The translations under genes and the position numbers were made by a program. Of a DNA stretch of 57,171 nucleotides, positions 44,334 through 52,523 are shown one piece after another (position 1 is the stretch's first letter; each line of letters opens with the position of its first letter). The notes beneath the pieces were generated by a model. The model was given only the letters and a program-made list of their open reading frames with translations, did no database searches and was not told the DNA's origin. The stretch is from Corynebacterium sp. (lineage in GTDB: Bacteria; Actinomycetota; Actinomycetes; Mycobacteriales; Mycobacteriaceae), in contig NZ_JALAGU010000049.1 in assembly GCF_022712275.1 (NCBI RefSeq), positions 1-57,171 on the forward strand. Reading direction: 5' to 3'.

Positions 44334-45458
44334 ATGGATATGGTTTCTGCGACTTCCGTCACGAGTACAGTCTCCGACCTCCTCACTTCCCTCAGCCGAC
44401 GCCTCGACCCGCTCATCGCCGCGCGTCTGTCCGGTGAGCTCGGCGGGGCGGACAGCCTGCCCTGGACCACCATCCTCGCCGAGCTCGACCGGACGAAAGG
44501 CCGCAGCCGGCACAGCTACTCCCGTACCGACCTGCAGTGTCAGCTGCGCATGCTCACCGAACGCCTCGGCAGCCTCGGCTACCCTTTCGACGACAACCTG
44601 CGCCAGGTCAGCACCGTCGCCAATGAACTGCGCATCATGCGCAACCGCTGGGCCCACAATGACGAGCTCTCCGACCTCGACGCCGTACGCACCTCCGACT
44701 ACTCCGTCCGACTGCTCACACTGCTGGGAGACACGACCGGAGCCGCCGAGGCGAAGACCCGACGCACCGGACTCCTCTCCGCATACGCCACGAAGACCGA
44801 GCTCACTGCACCCGTCCCTGCACCGGACCCGACCCCGATCGCGTCCTCGTCCTCGTCCTCGATTCAGGCCCCCGTAGTGGCAACCACCACGGCACCATCA
44901 CCCTGCCCTGTGACATCCTCCCCCACCGTCGGTGATACCGGACGCTACGAGTACGAACCCTGGGAGATCGTCATCACAGGCGGTCCCGAGATCATCGACG
45001 CGCTACCGAAGAAGGACGCCAAGCTGCAGGTCCGCGGTGTCGCCGCCGAGATCGCCGAGTTCGAGGGGCCCGTCAGTCTGGACCGGCTCGTAACGCTCAC
45101 CGTCCGCTCCTTCGGCATGTCACGCTGCGGTGCGAAGAAGAAACAGCAGATCGCCCGGCAGCTACGTCAGCTCGACCTCATCATCGACGCCGACGATTTC
45201 GTCTGGCCCACCGATATCGACCCCGCCACCTGGCGGGAGTTCCGGCCCACCGGCGCCAACCACACCGCCGGCCGCGACTTCACGGACATCAGCCCGGTGG
45301 AGATCGCCAACGCCTGGCGCATCATCGCCGCCCGACAGCCGGCCGGCGCTGATGTTCCGGACGCCGAGATCCGACGTGGCGTCCTCAATGTCTTCGGCAT
45401 CAGCCGCGCCGGCGCGAAGGTCACAGAGCACCTCTCACGCGCCAAGGCACTGCTGTAA
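44334..45458 (+). CDS. Swt1-like HEPN protein with C-terminal DUF3320-like domain
   Basis: The protein has 374 residues. The HEPN domain spans about 1-145, with RNRWAHN at 103-109, the same position and Rx4H motif as in the ATPase. A Ser/Pro-rich linker at about 160-205 includes a Ser run. The C-terminal part (EFEGPVSLDRLVTLTVRSFG, then RCGAKKKQQI) resembles DUF3320, a winged-helix-like domain usually found at the end of large AAA helicases. ATG 44334 or 44340 is the start. It has its own promoter and GC-rich codon use unlike the AT-rich gene before it. A role as a second effector or regulator of the Hma system is possible. It could also be an immunity partner; there is no direct evidence. 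Confidence 0.72.
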   Translation: MDMVSATSVTSTVSDLLTSLSRRLDPLIAARLSGELGGADSLPWTTILAELDRTKGRSRHSYSRTDLQCQLRMLTERLGSLGYPFDDNLRQVSTVANELRIMRNRWAHNDELSDLDAVRTSDYSVRLLTLLGDTTGAAEAKTRRTGLLSAYATKTELTAPVPAPDPTPIASSSSSSIQAPVVATTTAPSPCPVTSSPTVGDTGRYEYEPWEIVITGGPEIIDALPKKDAKLQVRGVAAEIAEFEGPVSLDRLVTLTVRSFGMSRCGAKKKQQIARQLRQLDLIIDADDFVWPTDIDPATWREFRPTGANHTAGRDFTDISPVEIANAWRIIAARQPAGADVPDAEIRRGVLNVFGISRAGAKVTEHLSRAKALL

Positions 45459-45462
45459 CCCC

Positions 45463-46071
45463 CTATCCCCTGTAGCGCACCGCCTGCCCCACCAACTCCT
45501 CCAACCGTTCCGGCGAAACCGGGGCCAGCCCCGTCGCCTCCAGACTGAGGTTGACATGCTTGCGCCGCACCGGCACCGACGAGTGCGTGTGCCCGTGGAC
45601 CGTGCAGTCGAACCCCTCACGTCCCGCCCACCGGGCCAACAGCGGTGTCTGATGTGGGTCAGGGACCGCGTCCTTCCCCGTCGCCCGGGGAATATGCGTC
45701 ATCAGTACCTGCCAGCGTCCGATCCGGACCTGCAGGTCCAGGGCGATCACGTCGAAGATCTCCCGGTAGCGCGGCGTCCACTCCGCCACGGAATCCCACC
45801 CGAACATCGGGTGGACCCGGTCATGGTTGCCGGGGATCAGCCACATCGTGAGATTCTTCTCCGCCTTCAACTCAGCGAGACGGGCGAGCGCGTAGGCGTC
45901 CTTGCGCACGGAGATGTCCCCCAGACAGAGCAGGACGCTGTCCTCCGGAACCTCACGCAGATGGTCGGGCACCACCCGGTCGTGCTGCCCGGTGTCGGCG
46001 AACCCGCGCAGGTCAGCAACCAGCCGGTGACCGAGGTGCAGGTCGGACACAGTCCAGAAGTTCGTGGTCAT
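45463..46071 (-). CDS. Metallophosphoesterase (calcineurin-like)
   Basis: The protein has 202 residues. The metal-binding motifs are VSDLHLGH, LCLGDISVR, IPGNHDRVH, LMTHIP and VHGHTHSS, in the correct family order, so a binuclear-metal phosphoesterase is certain at fold level. Homologues near mobile regions are often annotated as phosphatases of unclear substrate. The start at ATG 46071 is chosen because the frame upstream (to 46434) lacks similarity. It is convergent with the HEPN gene with a 4-nt gap between stops, on the opposite strand from the island, so it may not belong to it. Confidence 0.9.
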   Translation of the reverse strand: MTTNFWTVSDLHLGHRLVADLRGFADTGQHDRVVPDHLREVPEDSVLLCLGDISVRKDAYALARLAELKAEKNLTMWLIPGNHDRVHPMFGWDSVAEWTPRYREIFDVIALDLQVRIGRWQVLMTHIPRATGKDAVPDPHQTPLLARWAGREGFDCTVHGHTHSSVPVRRKHVNLSLEATGLAPVSPERLEELVGQAVRYRG

Positions 46072-46199
46072 CTGCCTCAGCGTAGCGGGCCCTGGCGCGG
46101 ACCCATCCCATCCGGACATGGCAGTGCCGCGGCCACCGGCACGAAACATGAGCGGCTCAATGCGCAGAGACCGAGTTCTCGATCCCTTCAACCCACGTT

Positions 46200-46222
46200 C
46201 CGTGCCGCTGACCGCGGCACGG
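46200..46222. repeat. Short hairpin in the gap upstream of the metallophosphoesterase gene
   Basis: CCGTGCCGC (46200-46208) and GCGGCACGG (46214-46222) form a perfect 9-bp stem with a 5-nt loop. The 46,072-46,437 gap has no supported gene. A G-run (about 46,285-46,292) is also present. The hairpin may be an attenuator or terminator of the short upstream transcript; strand is undecided. Confidence 0.45.
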
Positions 46223-46437
46223 TATCTTCCCACCTCCGGAGTTCTCCGTCGGGGGTGATCACCACCATATACGACCAGTGAACCCCGGGGGGGGTGAGGG
46301 TGAAATTCGGGGGCAACACCACGGAAAACCCACCCGAGGTGCGGTTTCCGGAACCCACGACAGGAAAAAACCACCCTATAACGGGGGCGTAGGGCAGCGT
46401 CGCACTGGCCCGCCCGCTCCCCCGGCACGCTCAATCG

Positions 46438-47589
46438 TCACATTCCTCGTCGCGCGAGCCCCTCAAGATCCACCCCACGCAGCCGGGCGAAATCGGCGGT
46501 CGTGCCGGTCACCAGCACATCAACCTGCCGCAGCTCCGCCACAGAGGCAGCACCCAGCAGCGTCATCAGGGTGCGGACCTGGGCGATCCACTCGGTGATC
46601 TCGTCGATCAGAGTGTCCAGTCCGTCGGTCATCAGCACATGCAGGAAGTGTCCGGAGACACCAACCGCCGAGGCACCCAGTGACAGTGCACGGACCACGT
46701 CCAGCGGCGTCGAGACTCCGCCGGACGCGATCACCTGCACCGGCTCCTCCGTCGATTCACCACCGGGCGCGGACTCGCCACCCGGCACAGTCACCGGAGA
46801 CGCCTGCAGATCCAGCAGACACTCCGCCGCGGTCTGACCCCACCCTGAGAGGTAGGCGTACTCCTGCTTCTCCCGACGCCGGTTCTCGATGTCGATGAAG
46901 TTCGTCCCGCCCCGACCACTGACGTCGATGGTGCGCACACCGCGCGCCACGACTTCCGCGACAGACCGGGCCGACAGCCCGAAGCCGACCTCCTTGACCA
47001 CCACGGGCACATCGACCCCGTCGACGATGTCTGACAGCCGGTCGAGCCAGCCGCTGAAGTCCCGGTCACCCTCGGGCATGACCAGTTCCTGCGCCGGATT
47101 CACGTGCACCTGCAGGGCATCCGCGTCGAGGAAGCCGACGGCGTCCCGCGCCTGCTCCACCGTCATCTCCGGGCTGACATTGGCGAACAGGAACGCGTCA
47201 GGAGCATTCTCCCGCACCACGGCGAAGGAATGCGCCAGCGACGGGTCCTTCAGCGCCGGGGACGCAGACCCGGTCGCCATCGCCACCCCGGTCGCCGCAG
47301 CGGCCCGGGCCAGGTCAGCATTGATCAGCGCGGTCTTCTCCGACCCGCCGGTCATCGCGTTGATGTAGAAGGGCACCGCCCAGTCACGCCCGCACACCGA
47401 GGTCTTCAACGCGACCCCGTCGAATGACCCGCCCGGGAAGGAGTGGTGCATGAAGCGCACGTCATCCCACACGCCGTGCGGAGAAACACCACGCACCACA
47501 CCGGCGTCGCGGAGTTCCCGCAGTTCTTCAGCCAGCCGGACATGCTCGTCCTTGCGTCCTCCCCCGAGAGTGTCCCGTGAGATCGCCAT
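46438..47589 (-). CDS. fni: Type 2 isopentenyl-diphosphate isomerase
   Basis: The enzyme interconverts IPP and DMAPP with FMN and NAD(P)H. The protein has 383 residues with the family elements NAMTGGSEKT, MATGSASPAL, VKEVGFGLSA and GRGGTNFIDIENRR. The TIM-barrel fold is complete. The gene follows mvaK2 with one base between stop and start, and is the last gene of the mevalonate operon. Its order after mvaK2 mirrors Streptomyces clusters, where HMG-CoA reductase and synthase follow; here a 366-bp gap and an unrelated gene follow instead. It is likely expressed from the same transcript as mvk-mvaD-mvaK2. Confidence 0.93.
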   Translation of the reverse strand: MAISRDTLGGGRKDEHVRLAEELRELRDAGVVRGVSPHGVWDDVRFMHHSFPGGSFDGVALKTSVCGRDWAVPFYINAMTGGSEKTALINADLARAAAATGVAMATGSASPALKDPSLAHSFAVVRENAPDAFLFANVSPEMTVEQARDAVGFLDADALQVHVNPAQELVMPEGDRDFSGWLDRLSDIVDGVDVPVVVKEVGFGLSARSVAEVVARGVRTIDVSGRGGTNFIDIENRRREKQEYAYLSGWGQTAAECLLDLQASPVTVPGGESAPGGESTEEPVQVIASGGVSTPLDVVRALSLGASAVGVSGHFLHVLMTDGLDTLIDEITEWIAQVRTLMTLLGAASVAELRQVDVLVTGTTADFARLRGVDLEGLARRGM

Positions 47590-47590
47590 G

Positions 47591-48700
47591 TCAGTTCCCC
47601 CGGTCCGGTCGATGCTGGTGCAGGTTCAGCAGGCGGATGTCCGCCCGCTCCCACACTGCCAGTAGGCCGTCGATGTCGGCGTCCTCCCCGATGAGCACGA
47701 TGCCGCAGTCCCCACCACCGGCGCCCGAGGTCTTCGCCGCCCCACCGTGGCCCTCGGCAGACTCGATGAGTCGACGCAGCGTCGGCGTCTCGATGGTCGT
47801 GCCGGTGTGCTCGCCGAGCTCGCGCAGCAGGGCACGGTTGCGCCGGATCCCGGCGAACACCCCCTGTGTGTCCGCGGCGTCCAGTGCCTTGACGAAGAAC
47901 TCCACACAGTCGCGCGAGTCCGCCAGGAAGCCGGCATAGGACCACGCGGCATCCCCCCGCTTGTTGGACTGCACATCCCCGACCAGACGGGAGGTGGACG
48001 CCGGTGAGCCGGTCCAACCCACCAGCAGCCGCAGCGATTCCGGTGGGGTCAGCGGACGCACCGACAGTCCCGGCCACTCCGACCTCACGAGCTCAAGAAG
48101 CGGACGCACGGCCCGCTGCTCCCGGGCCCACTCCCGGTCGAAAGAGGTGTAGGCGATCCAGCCGCCGAACATCGAGGCCGCGACATCGCCGCCGGACCCC
48201 GACCGCTGCACCTCGATACTGGCCAGCAGGGCCAGCTTCAACTGCTCCATCAGCGTGAGCTTCAGCCGGTAGTGCGCGCACAACGCCCGCACCGTCGCCA
48301 CGGTCACCGCGGCGGAGGACCCCAGGCCGAACTTACGGCCCGAGTCATCGTCAAGCTCACTGGTGATGTCCAGGTCGAAGACCTGCAGCGGGACGCCGAG
48401 GGCGACCGCCGCCTCCTCCACGATCCTTACCGCGGCCAGCACGAAGCTGAACTGGTCCTGGTCCGGCTCGATGAGCATGTCACTGCCCTGCCGGTACCAC
48501 TCCAGGTGACTGCCCGCGTTCTGGTCGGTGGTGATGTGGCCGGTGTCCGCGGACGCCGGGCTGACCCGCACGGTGATGTAGCGGTCCACGGCGATGAGCA
48601 CCGCCGGGTAGCCGGGTTCGACCACGGCGTACTCACCGGCGATATAGAGCTTGCCGGGTGCCCGCACCTCGGTGACAGCACGGGTGAACAGTCCGCTCAT
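47591..48700 (-). CDS. mvaK2: Phosphomevalonate kinase
   Basis: The enzyme phosphorylates 5-phosphomevalonate to the diphosphate. It is a GHMP kinase with the ATP loop KFGLGSSAAVTVA at about residue 120 and the N-terminal substrate loop APGKLYIAGEYAVVE. A late Gly-rich KTSGAGGGDCGIV motif is also seen. The ATG at 48700 overlaps the mvaD stop by one base (TGATG); the frame open to 48880 is rejected as an extension over mvaD. Length is 369 residues. Confidence 0.92.
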   Translation of the reverse strand: MSGLFTRAVTEVRAPGKLYIAGEYAVVEPGYPAVLIAVDRYITVRVSPASADTGHITTDQNAGSHLEWYRQGSDMLIEPDQDQFSFVLAAVRIVEEAAVALGVPLQVFDLDITSELDDDSGRKFGLGSSAAVTVATVRALCAHYRLKLTLMEQLKLALLASIEVQRSGSGGDVAASMFGGWIAYTSFDREWAREQRAVRPLLELVRSEWPGLSVRPLTPPESLRLLVGWTGSPASTSRLVGDVQSNKRGDAAWSYAGFLADSRDCVEFFVKALDAADTQGVFAGIRRNRALLRELGEHTGTTIETPTLRRLIESAEGHGGAAKTSGAGGGDCGIVLIGEDADIDGLLAVWERADIRLLNLHQHRPDRGN

Positions 48701-49725
48701 CAGTTGGCCTCCTGGGAGTCGGGTCGGGTGATCTCCAGGCCGGGGCCCGAGTAGGCCACGACGGTGCCCAGCTGCGGAGCGACCTCGGCGAGCATCTCGC
48801 GCAGTCGCGCGTCCACCCGCTCCGCCTCGGAGGCACGGGTCAGCACTTTGACGTTCGGGCCGGCGTCCATCGTCGCCCATGCCGGAAGTCCCTCCTCACG
48901 CAGCGCCTTCACCGCACCCAGCGCGGCACGGGACTGGTCGGTGACGTACTCCACCGGCGGCACGGCCGACGCCATGGTGCCGTGCATTCCGGCGGCGTTT
49001 TCCTCGGCGACGGCACCGAGACGCTCCAGGTCGCCTTGCCGCACCGCCTCCATGGCGGACGCCAGATGCCCGGCATGCTCCTCGACCCACGACCGGTAGT
49101 CCGGCGAGGTCTGCACCGTCCGACGCATCCCCTCACGGGAGGAGACGGACTTCTCCCCCGCGTCGAGGACCAGCACGACCATGGCCAGATCCCCGGACAG
49201 ACCGGTCGGATCCGCGACCGGTTCGGCGTAGGAGGACTCGTCGTCGGTGCCGGCGTGCCACACGGCCAGCCCACCGAAAATCGAGCGCGACGCCGACCCG
49301 GAACCCCGCCGCGCCAGACGCGACAGTTCACGGTCCGACAGGTCCAGGCCCGCGGCGGAGGCGGCCGCCCCGGCCAGGGCGGCGAACCCGGAGGCGGAAC
49401 TGGCCAGCCCGGCGGCGGTCGGCACGGTGTTCACCGAGATGACCTCGGCCCGGTCGGTGATCCCGGCGCGCTCACGCACCAGGTCGAGCAGGTCCACGAT
49501 CCTGTCGTAGGCCCTACCGGTGACGACCTCGCCGTCGAGAGTCGCGGTATCTGCGTCCCCCTCGATGCCGAAGCGGACGGTCGTCGTCGTGTACAGCGCG
49601 TCGAGGGTCAGCGACAGCGACGAGGTCACCGGGATGATGAGTGCGTCGTCGGCTTTGCCCCAGTACTTGATCAACGCGATATTCGCGTGTGCTGTCGCAG
49701 TCGCCGGGCTGGTGGCATCTGTCAC
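48700..49725 (-). CDS. mvaD: Diphosphomevalonate decarboxylase
   Basis: The enzyme decarboxylates mevalonate diphosphate to IPP using ATP. The protein has 341 residues, with the GHMP ATP loop AGLASSASGFAALAG at about 110 and the N-terminal ANIALIKYWGK at about 12. The later ATMDAGPNVKVLT is a family C-terminal motif. The start is GTG 49725, which overlaps the mvk stop (GTGA, 4 nt). Start and stop overlaps on both sides show a tightly coupled operon. Confidence 0.94.
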   Translation of the reverse strand: MTDATSPATATAHANIALIKYWGKADDALIIPVTSSLSLTLDALYTTTTVRFGIEGDADTATLDGEVVTGRAYDRIVDLLDLVRERAGITDRAEVISVNTVPTAAGLASSASGFAALAGAAASAAGLDLSDRELSRLARRGSGSASRSIFGGLAVWHAGTDDESSYAEPVADPTGLSGDLAMVVLVLDAGEKSVSSREGMRRTVQTSPDYRSWVEEHAGHLASAMEAVRQGDLERLGAVAEENAAGMHGTMASAVPPVEYVTDQSRAALGAVKALREEGLPAWATMDAGPNVKVLTRASEAERVDARLREMLAEVAPQLGTVVAYSGPGLEITRPDSQEAN

Positions 49726-50681
49726 TGCAGGACCTCCCCGGCCATCTGTCCGGTGGCAGGGGCATGGACCCAGGTTCCCCGGGCACCGGCGTCCACCAGT
49801 GCCTTCTCGACGCGCTCGGCGTCCTCTTCCGTGGCGGCCAGGGCGATGACGCAACCACCGCGTCCGCCGCCGGTGAGCTTCGCGCCCAGGGCACCGGCCC
49901 CGAGGGACGCGGCGACCAGCGCATCCAGCTGGGTGTTGCTCACTCCGAGCTCGCCCAGGATGCCGTGCGCCTCCGTCATCCGGGCACCCATGCCCTGGAC
50001 GTCACCGGTGCGCAGATCGACGACGACCTCGTCGGTGATCTCGCCGAGCCGGTTGAGTAGCGCCGTGATCACGTCCGGCTCCGCCTCGAAGCGTGCACGG
50101 ACATGTCCCACGGTCTCCCGCGTGGAGCCCTCGACACCGGAATCGGCGATGACGATCCACGCGTCCGGGCTGAACTCCAGGTCCGTGGCCTGGCCCGCCT
50201 GGAAATGGACCGGGGTCTGCGCCGAGGTGGCGACAGCGTCCAGACCGGAAGGACGCCCGTGGGCGACTGTCTCGGCTTCCTGGGTGAGATCGAAGAGCTC
50301 GCGCGGGGTGGCCGGCGCGTCGAAGGCGTCGAGGACTGCACGGATGACCGCACCGGCGGCTGCAGCGGACGAACCGAGGCCACGCTCCGGGGGGAACTCC
50401 GCTTCCGTGGTGATGCTCAGGCCGGCACCGGGGTGACCGGCGAACGCTGCGGCGACCTCTGCGGCCTTGACGATACTGGAGAACCTGGCCGGAGCATCGC
50501 TGAGAGGACCGGTCCAGCCCAGGCCGGAGAGGGTGCCTGGACCGTCCGTGGGCTCGACGCGCGCGATCATGCGCAGCGTGCGCAGCGGCATCGCGATGGC
50601 GGGGTGCCCGTAGACCACGGAATGGTCCCCGAAGAGGATGATCTTGGCCACGGTCTGGCCGTGTCCGACGTGAGGTGCCAC
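49722..50681 (-). CDS. mvk: Mevalonate kinase
   Basis: The enzyme makes 5-phosphomevalonate. The GTG at 50681 is preceded by AAAGG and gives a 319-residue protein with KIILFGDHSVVYGHPAIAM at the N terminus. The GHMP loop PPERGLGSSAAAAGAV is at about 105 and the C-terminal motif AKLTGGGRGGCVIAL at about 270. The frame remains open to 51146, but that part is Arg/His-rich and off-frame relative to a plausible small gene. This is the first enzyme of the operon; HMG-CoA reductase and synthase are not in the window. Confidence 0.94.
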   Translation of the reverse strand: MAPHVGHGQTVAKIILFGDHSVVYGHPAIAMPLRTLRMIARVEPTDGPGTLSGLGWTGPLSDAPARFSSIVKAAEVAAAFAGHPGAGLSITTEAEFPPERGLGSSAAAAGAVIRAVLDAFDAPATPRELFDLTQEAETVAHGRPSGLDAVATSAQTPVHFQAGQATDLEFSPDAWIVIADSGVEGSTRETVGHVRARFEAEPDVITALLNRLGEITDEVVVDLRTGDVQGMGARMTEAHGILGELGVSNTQLDALVAASLGAGALGAKLTGGGRGGCVIALAATEEDAERVEKALVDAGARGTWVHAPATGQMAGEVLQ

Positions 50682-50695
50682 GGAAGCCTTTCTCG

Positions 50696-50953
50696 CTACA
50701 GCAGGTTCAGGACGATCCTGGGGGAAGAGTACAGCGTCGCGATCTGCACGCCGTAGCCCACGCCCAACTTGTTCAGAGTGCCGCAGACGACGCCCACCGG
50801 CAAAATGCCGACACTGTCGACGGTACTGGCGACGGTGCCGTCGAGCACGCAGACGACCGTGAAGGCGACTGTGCGGACGTCGCCGGCACCGGGGTCCGTG
50901 AACGTGAGGGTGAACCCGGAGAACAGTCCCGATGTCCTCCCATACTGCCTCAT
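50696..50953 (-). CDS. Small unknown protein upstream of mvk
   Basis: The protein has 85 residues. Codon choice is GC3-rich, especially Val GTC/GTG and Gly GGC, like real genes nearby, while the overlapping mvk extension is Arg/His-rich. Two hydrophobic-leaning stretches are seen, VAFTVVCVLDGTV and VGILPVGVVCGTL. It stops 14 bases before the mvk start and may be co-transcribed. No recognised family. The alternative is a degraded gene remnant or non-coding leader; the plus-strand 75-residue frame is less likely. Confidence 0.4.
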   Translation of the reverse strand: MRQYGRTSGLFSGFTLTFTDPGAGDVRTVAFTVVCVLDGTVASTVDSVGILPVGVVCGTLNKLGVGYGVQIATLYSSPRIVLNLL

Positions 50954-51035
50954 GTCTGCTGCAGTGCACGATGAAACCCACGATCCGGGCGTGTGACGGC
51001 TTCATGTGATGATCCGGGTGCTCCGCCACCCCACA

Positions 51036-51186
51036 TGTCCGGAAGTAGTGCCGACAGGTCACTCCGCCCCGGCAGAACCGACTCCTCAGCACTACTTCCG
51101 GACACGAGGATGCCGCCACCGACTCCTCAGCACTACTTCCGGACACGAGGATGCCGCCACCGACTCCTCAGCACTACTTCCGGACA
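51036..51186 (+). repeat. Hairpin repeat family, copy 3, with 41-bp tandem duplication of its right half
   Basis: TGTCCGGAAGTAGTGC (51036-51051) pairs perfectly with GCACTACTTCCGGACA (51089-51104). The loop begins CGACAGGTC. The right half then occurs twice more as exact 41-bp tandem units at 51105-51145 and 51146-51186, each carrying the same right arm. The block ends 6 bp before the stop codon of the minus-strand nuclease-fold gene. On the minus strand the arms could also act as its terminator. Confidence 0.92.
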
Positions 51187-51192
51187 GAGAAT

Positions 51193-52308
51193 CTAAGCAG
51201 CCGCCGCAGCAACTGCGGCTGCCCTGGAAATCGCACCTGACACCAGTCGGAGCAGTCGTCTGCGGTCGGCGAACAGTGCCGCGTCCACCCGGACAACCTC
51301 CCAGCCCAGATCCTTGAGTTCCTGGAGCTGATCGATGTCTTTCTGGTTCTGACCGGCGTCCTGGTGTGTGGAACCGTCGTAGTACAGCGCCACCTTCAGC
51401 GAGGCACACGCCAGGTCCAGCACGGTCCAGGTCTCCGTGGGCAGGTCCAGCCGCACCTGCGAGGTCCAGCGGTGACCGTCGGGCAGTATGTCCCGGACAA
51501 CCAGTCGGAGCAGGGTCTCGCGGGGTGACTGCGCACCCGGATCGACCAGCGGGAGCACCTCCCTGAGCTTGCGTGCAGAGACCAGTCCTCGGCACGCATG
51601 CATGATCTCGTCGACGGTGACCGTGGTGCACTGGAGGAACGCGTCGATGAGCTGCACCGCACGCACCTGTACATCGGTCAGCCCGGGGACCTCCGGGACA
51701 ACCCAGTGGTGCGACCGCATGAACACCGACTTCAGGCACTGGGCTGCAGCCACTGGAGCGGTGACGCACCGCAGCTCCGGCAATTTCGGATCAGGACAGA
51801 CGGTCTCGCGGGTCAGGCAGGCCGGCCACCGCCGTATCACCGGACGCAGCCGTGCCTTCCCGGTGCCGTCGCCGCCTCCGGTATGACGATGTGACTTGTC
51901 GGTGAGCAACAGCACCGGTGCGGAGTCCGCCCAGTAGAGGAGTCCGTGGAATGCGGCGGCGGCCCACGATCCGGTGACGAGGTCGCGGTGCCGCAGCCAC
52001 TGCGCTCTGGCCCGGGTGATGATGTCCACCAGAAACTCTCCGGGATGATCACCGGCCACCTGCCGCGGTGTCTCCGGCCCGAGCTCCAGGAAGAGGACGC
52101 CGCGGGCGACCTCGACATACAACCGGTCAAGCTTGTGACGGGTCACTGTCCCGGAGTCCATCGCTTCCTTACGCCGGAACGGGAGTCTGCTCGGCAGTAT
52201 CCGCCGGGTGTGTTCCGGTCCATTGCCCGGAGGCAGTCGTTTCTCGTCTGCGGCGCGCCGCCACCACTGTCGCAGACTCTCCCCTGTGGTCGGGTGTTTC
52301 TCCCCCAT
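51193..52308 (-). CDS. Vsr/DUF559-like nuclease-fold protein flanked by hairpin repeats
   Basis: The protein has 371 residues. The C-terminal core reads ALYYDGSTHQDAGQNQKDID, then LQELKDLGWEVVRVD, the Vsr/DUF559 pattern; the usual Glu before YDG is Tyr. The centre CLKSVFMRSHHWVVPEVPGL followed by TDVQVRAVQLIDAF matches the paralogue at 18,995-20,095. The N-terminal part (TGSWAAAAFHGLLYWADSAP) resembles AbiEi-like antitoxin regions. An RBS (GGAGGGG) supports ATG 52308. Copies 3 and 4 of the hairpin repeat lie on either side in direct orientation, giving a unit from 51,036 to 52,592. This could be a mobile or repeat-associated nuclease, or an orphan host protein; catalytic residues are not complete by eye. 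Confidence 0.68.
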   Translation of the reverse strand: MGEKHPTTGESLRQWWRRAADEKRLPPGNGPEHTRRILPSRLPFRRKEAMDSGTVTRHKLDRLYVEVARGVLFLELGPETPRQVAGDHPGEFLVDIITRARAQWLRHRDLVTGSWAAAAFHGLLYWADSAPVLLLTDKSHRHTGGGDGTGKARLRPVIRRWPACLTRETVCPDPKLPELRCVTAPVAAAQCLKSVFMRSHHWVVPEVPGLTDVQVRAVQLIDAFLQCTTVTVDEIMHACRGLVSARKLREVLPLVDPGAQSPRETLLRLVVRDILPDGHRWTSQVRLDLPTETWTVLDLACASLKVALYYDGSTHQDAGQNQKDIDQLQELKDLGWEVVRVDAALFADRRRLLRLVSGAISRAAAVAAAAA

Positions 52309-52411
52309 GTTGTGTGATCCCCTCCCGGATCTGTTCAGTTGTCGGCGAAAGACATCTCACCCGCCCCGCCGTCCAGTGAAGCGGAGCACGGCGCGCCCTA
52401 CAAGCCCCCGT

Positions 52412-52519
52412 TCCGGGCTGCTGTCTTCCCGGGCTGCCCTTCAACCCGGGCTGCTGTCTTCCCGGGCTGCCCTTCAACCCGGGCTGCCCTTCAACCCGGG
52501 CTGCCCTTCAACCCGGGCC
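52412..52519. repeat. 17-bp tandem repeats upstream of the nuclease-fold gene
   Basis: The unit CCCTTCAACCCGGGCTG recurs four to five times between 52,434 and 52,519, interspersed with CTGTCTTCCCGGGCTG variants, giving a higher-order period of about 33-34 bp earlier in the block. Each unit contains the CCCGGG palindrome. There are no unique spacers, so it is not CRISPR. It directly abuts hairpin copy 4. Confidence 0.85.
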
Positions 52520-52523
52520 CCCT

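Noticed and set aside
32005..45458. DISARM, BREX or type I restriction system
   Set aside because: There is no drmB-like DUF1998, no PglZ or BrxL, and no HsdS or HsdR. The DUF1156-DUF499-DUF3883 set points to Hma instead.
46072..46434. Long N-terminal extension of the metallophosphoesterase
   Set aside because: It has no similarity and passes through a hairpin and a G-run; the ATG at 46071 fits the first metal motif.
50682..51146. Extended N terminus for mevalonate kinase
   Set aside because: The extension is Arg/His-rich, overlaps a better small frame and a hairpin repeat, and the GTG at 50681 has an RBS and matches the family start.
51036..51186. CRISPR array
   Set aside because: The 41-bp units are contiguous with no unique spacers, and no cas genes occur.
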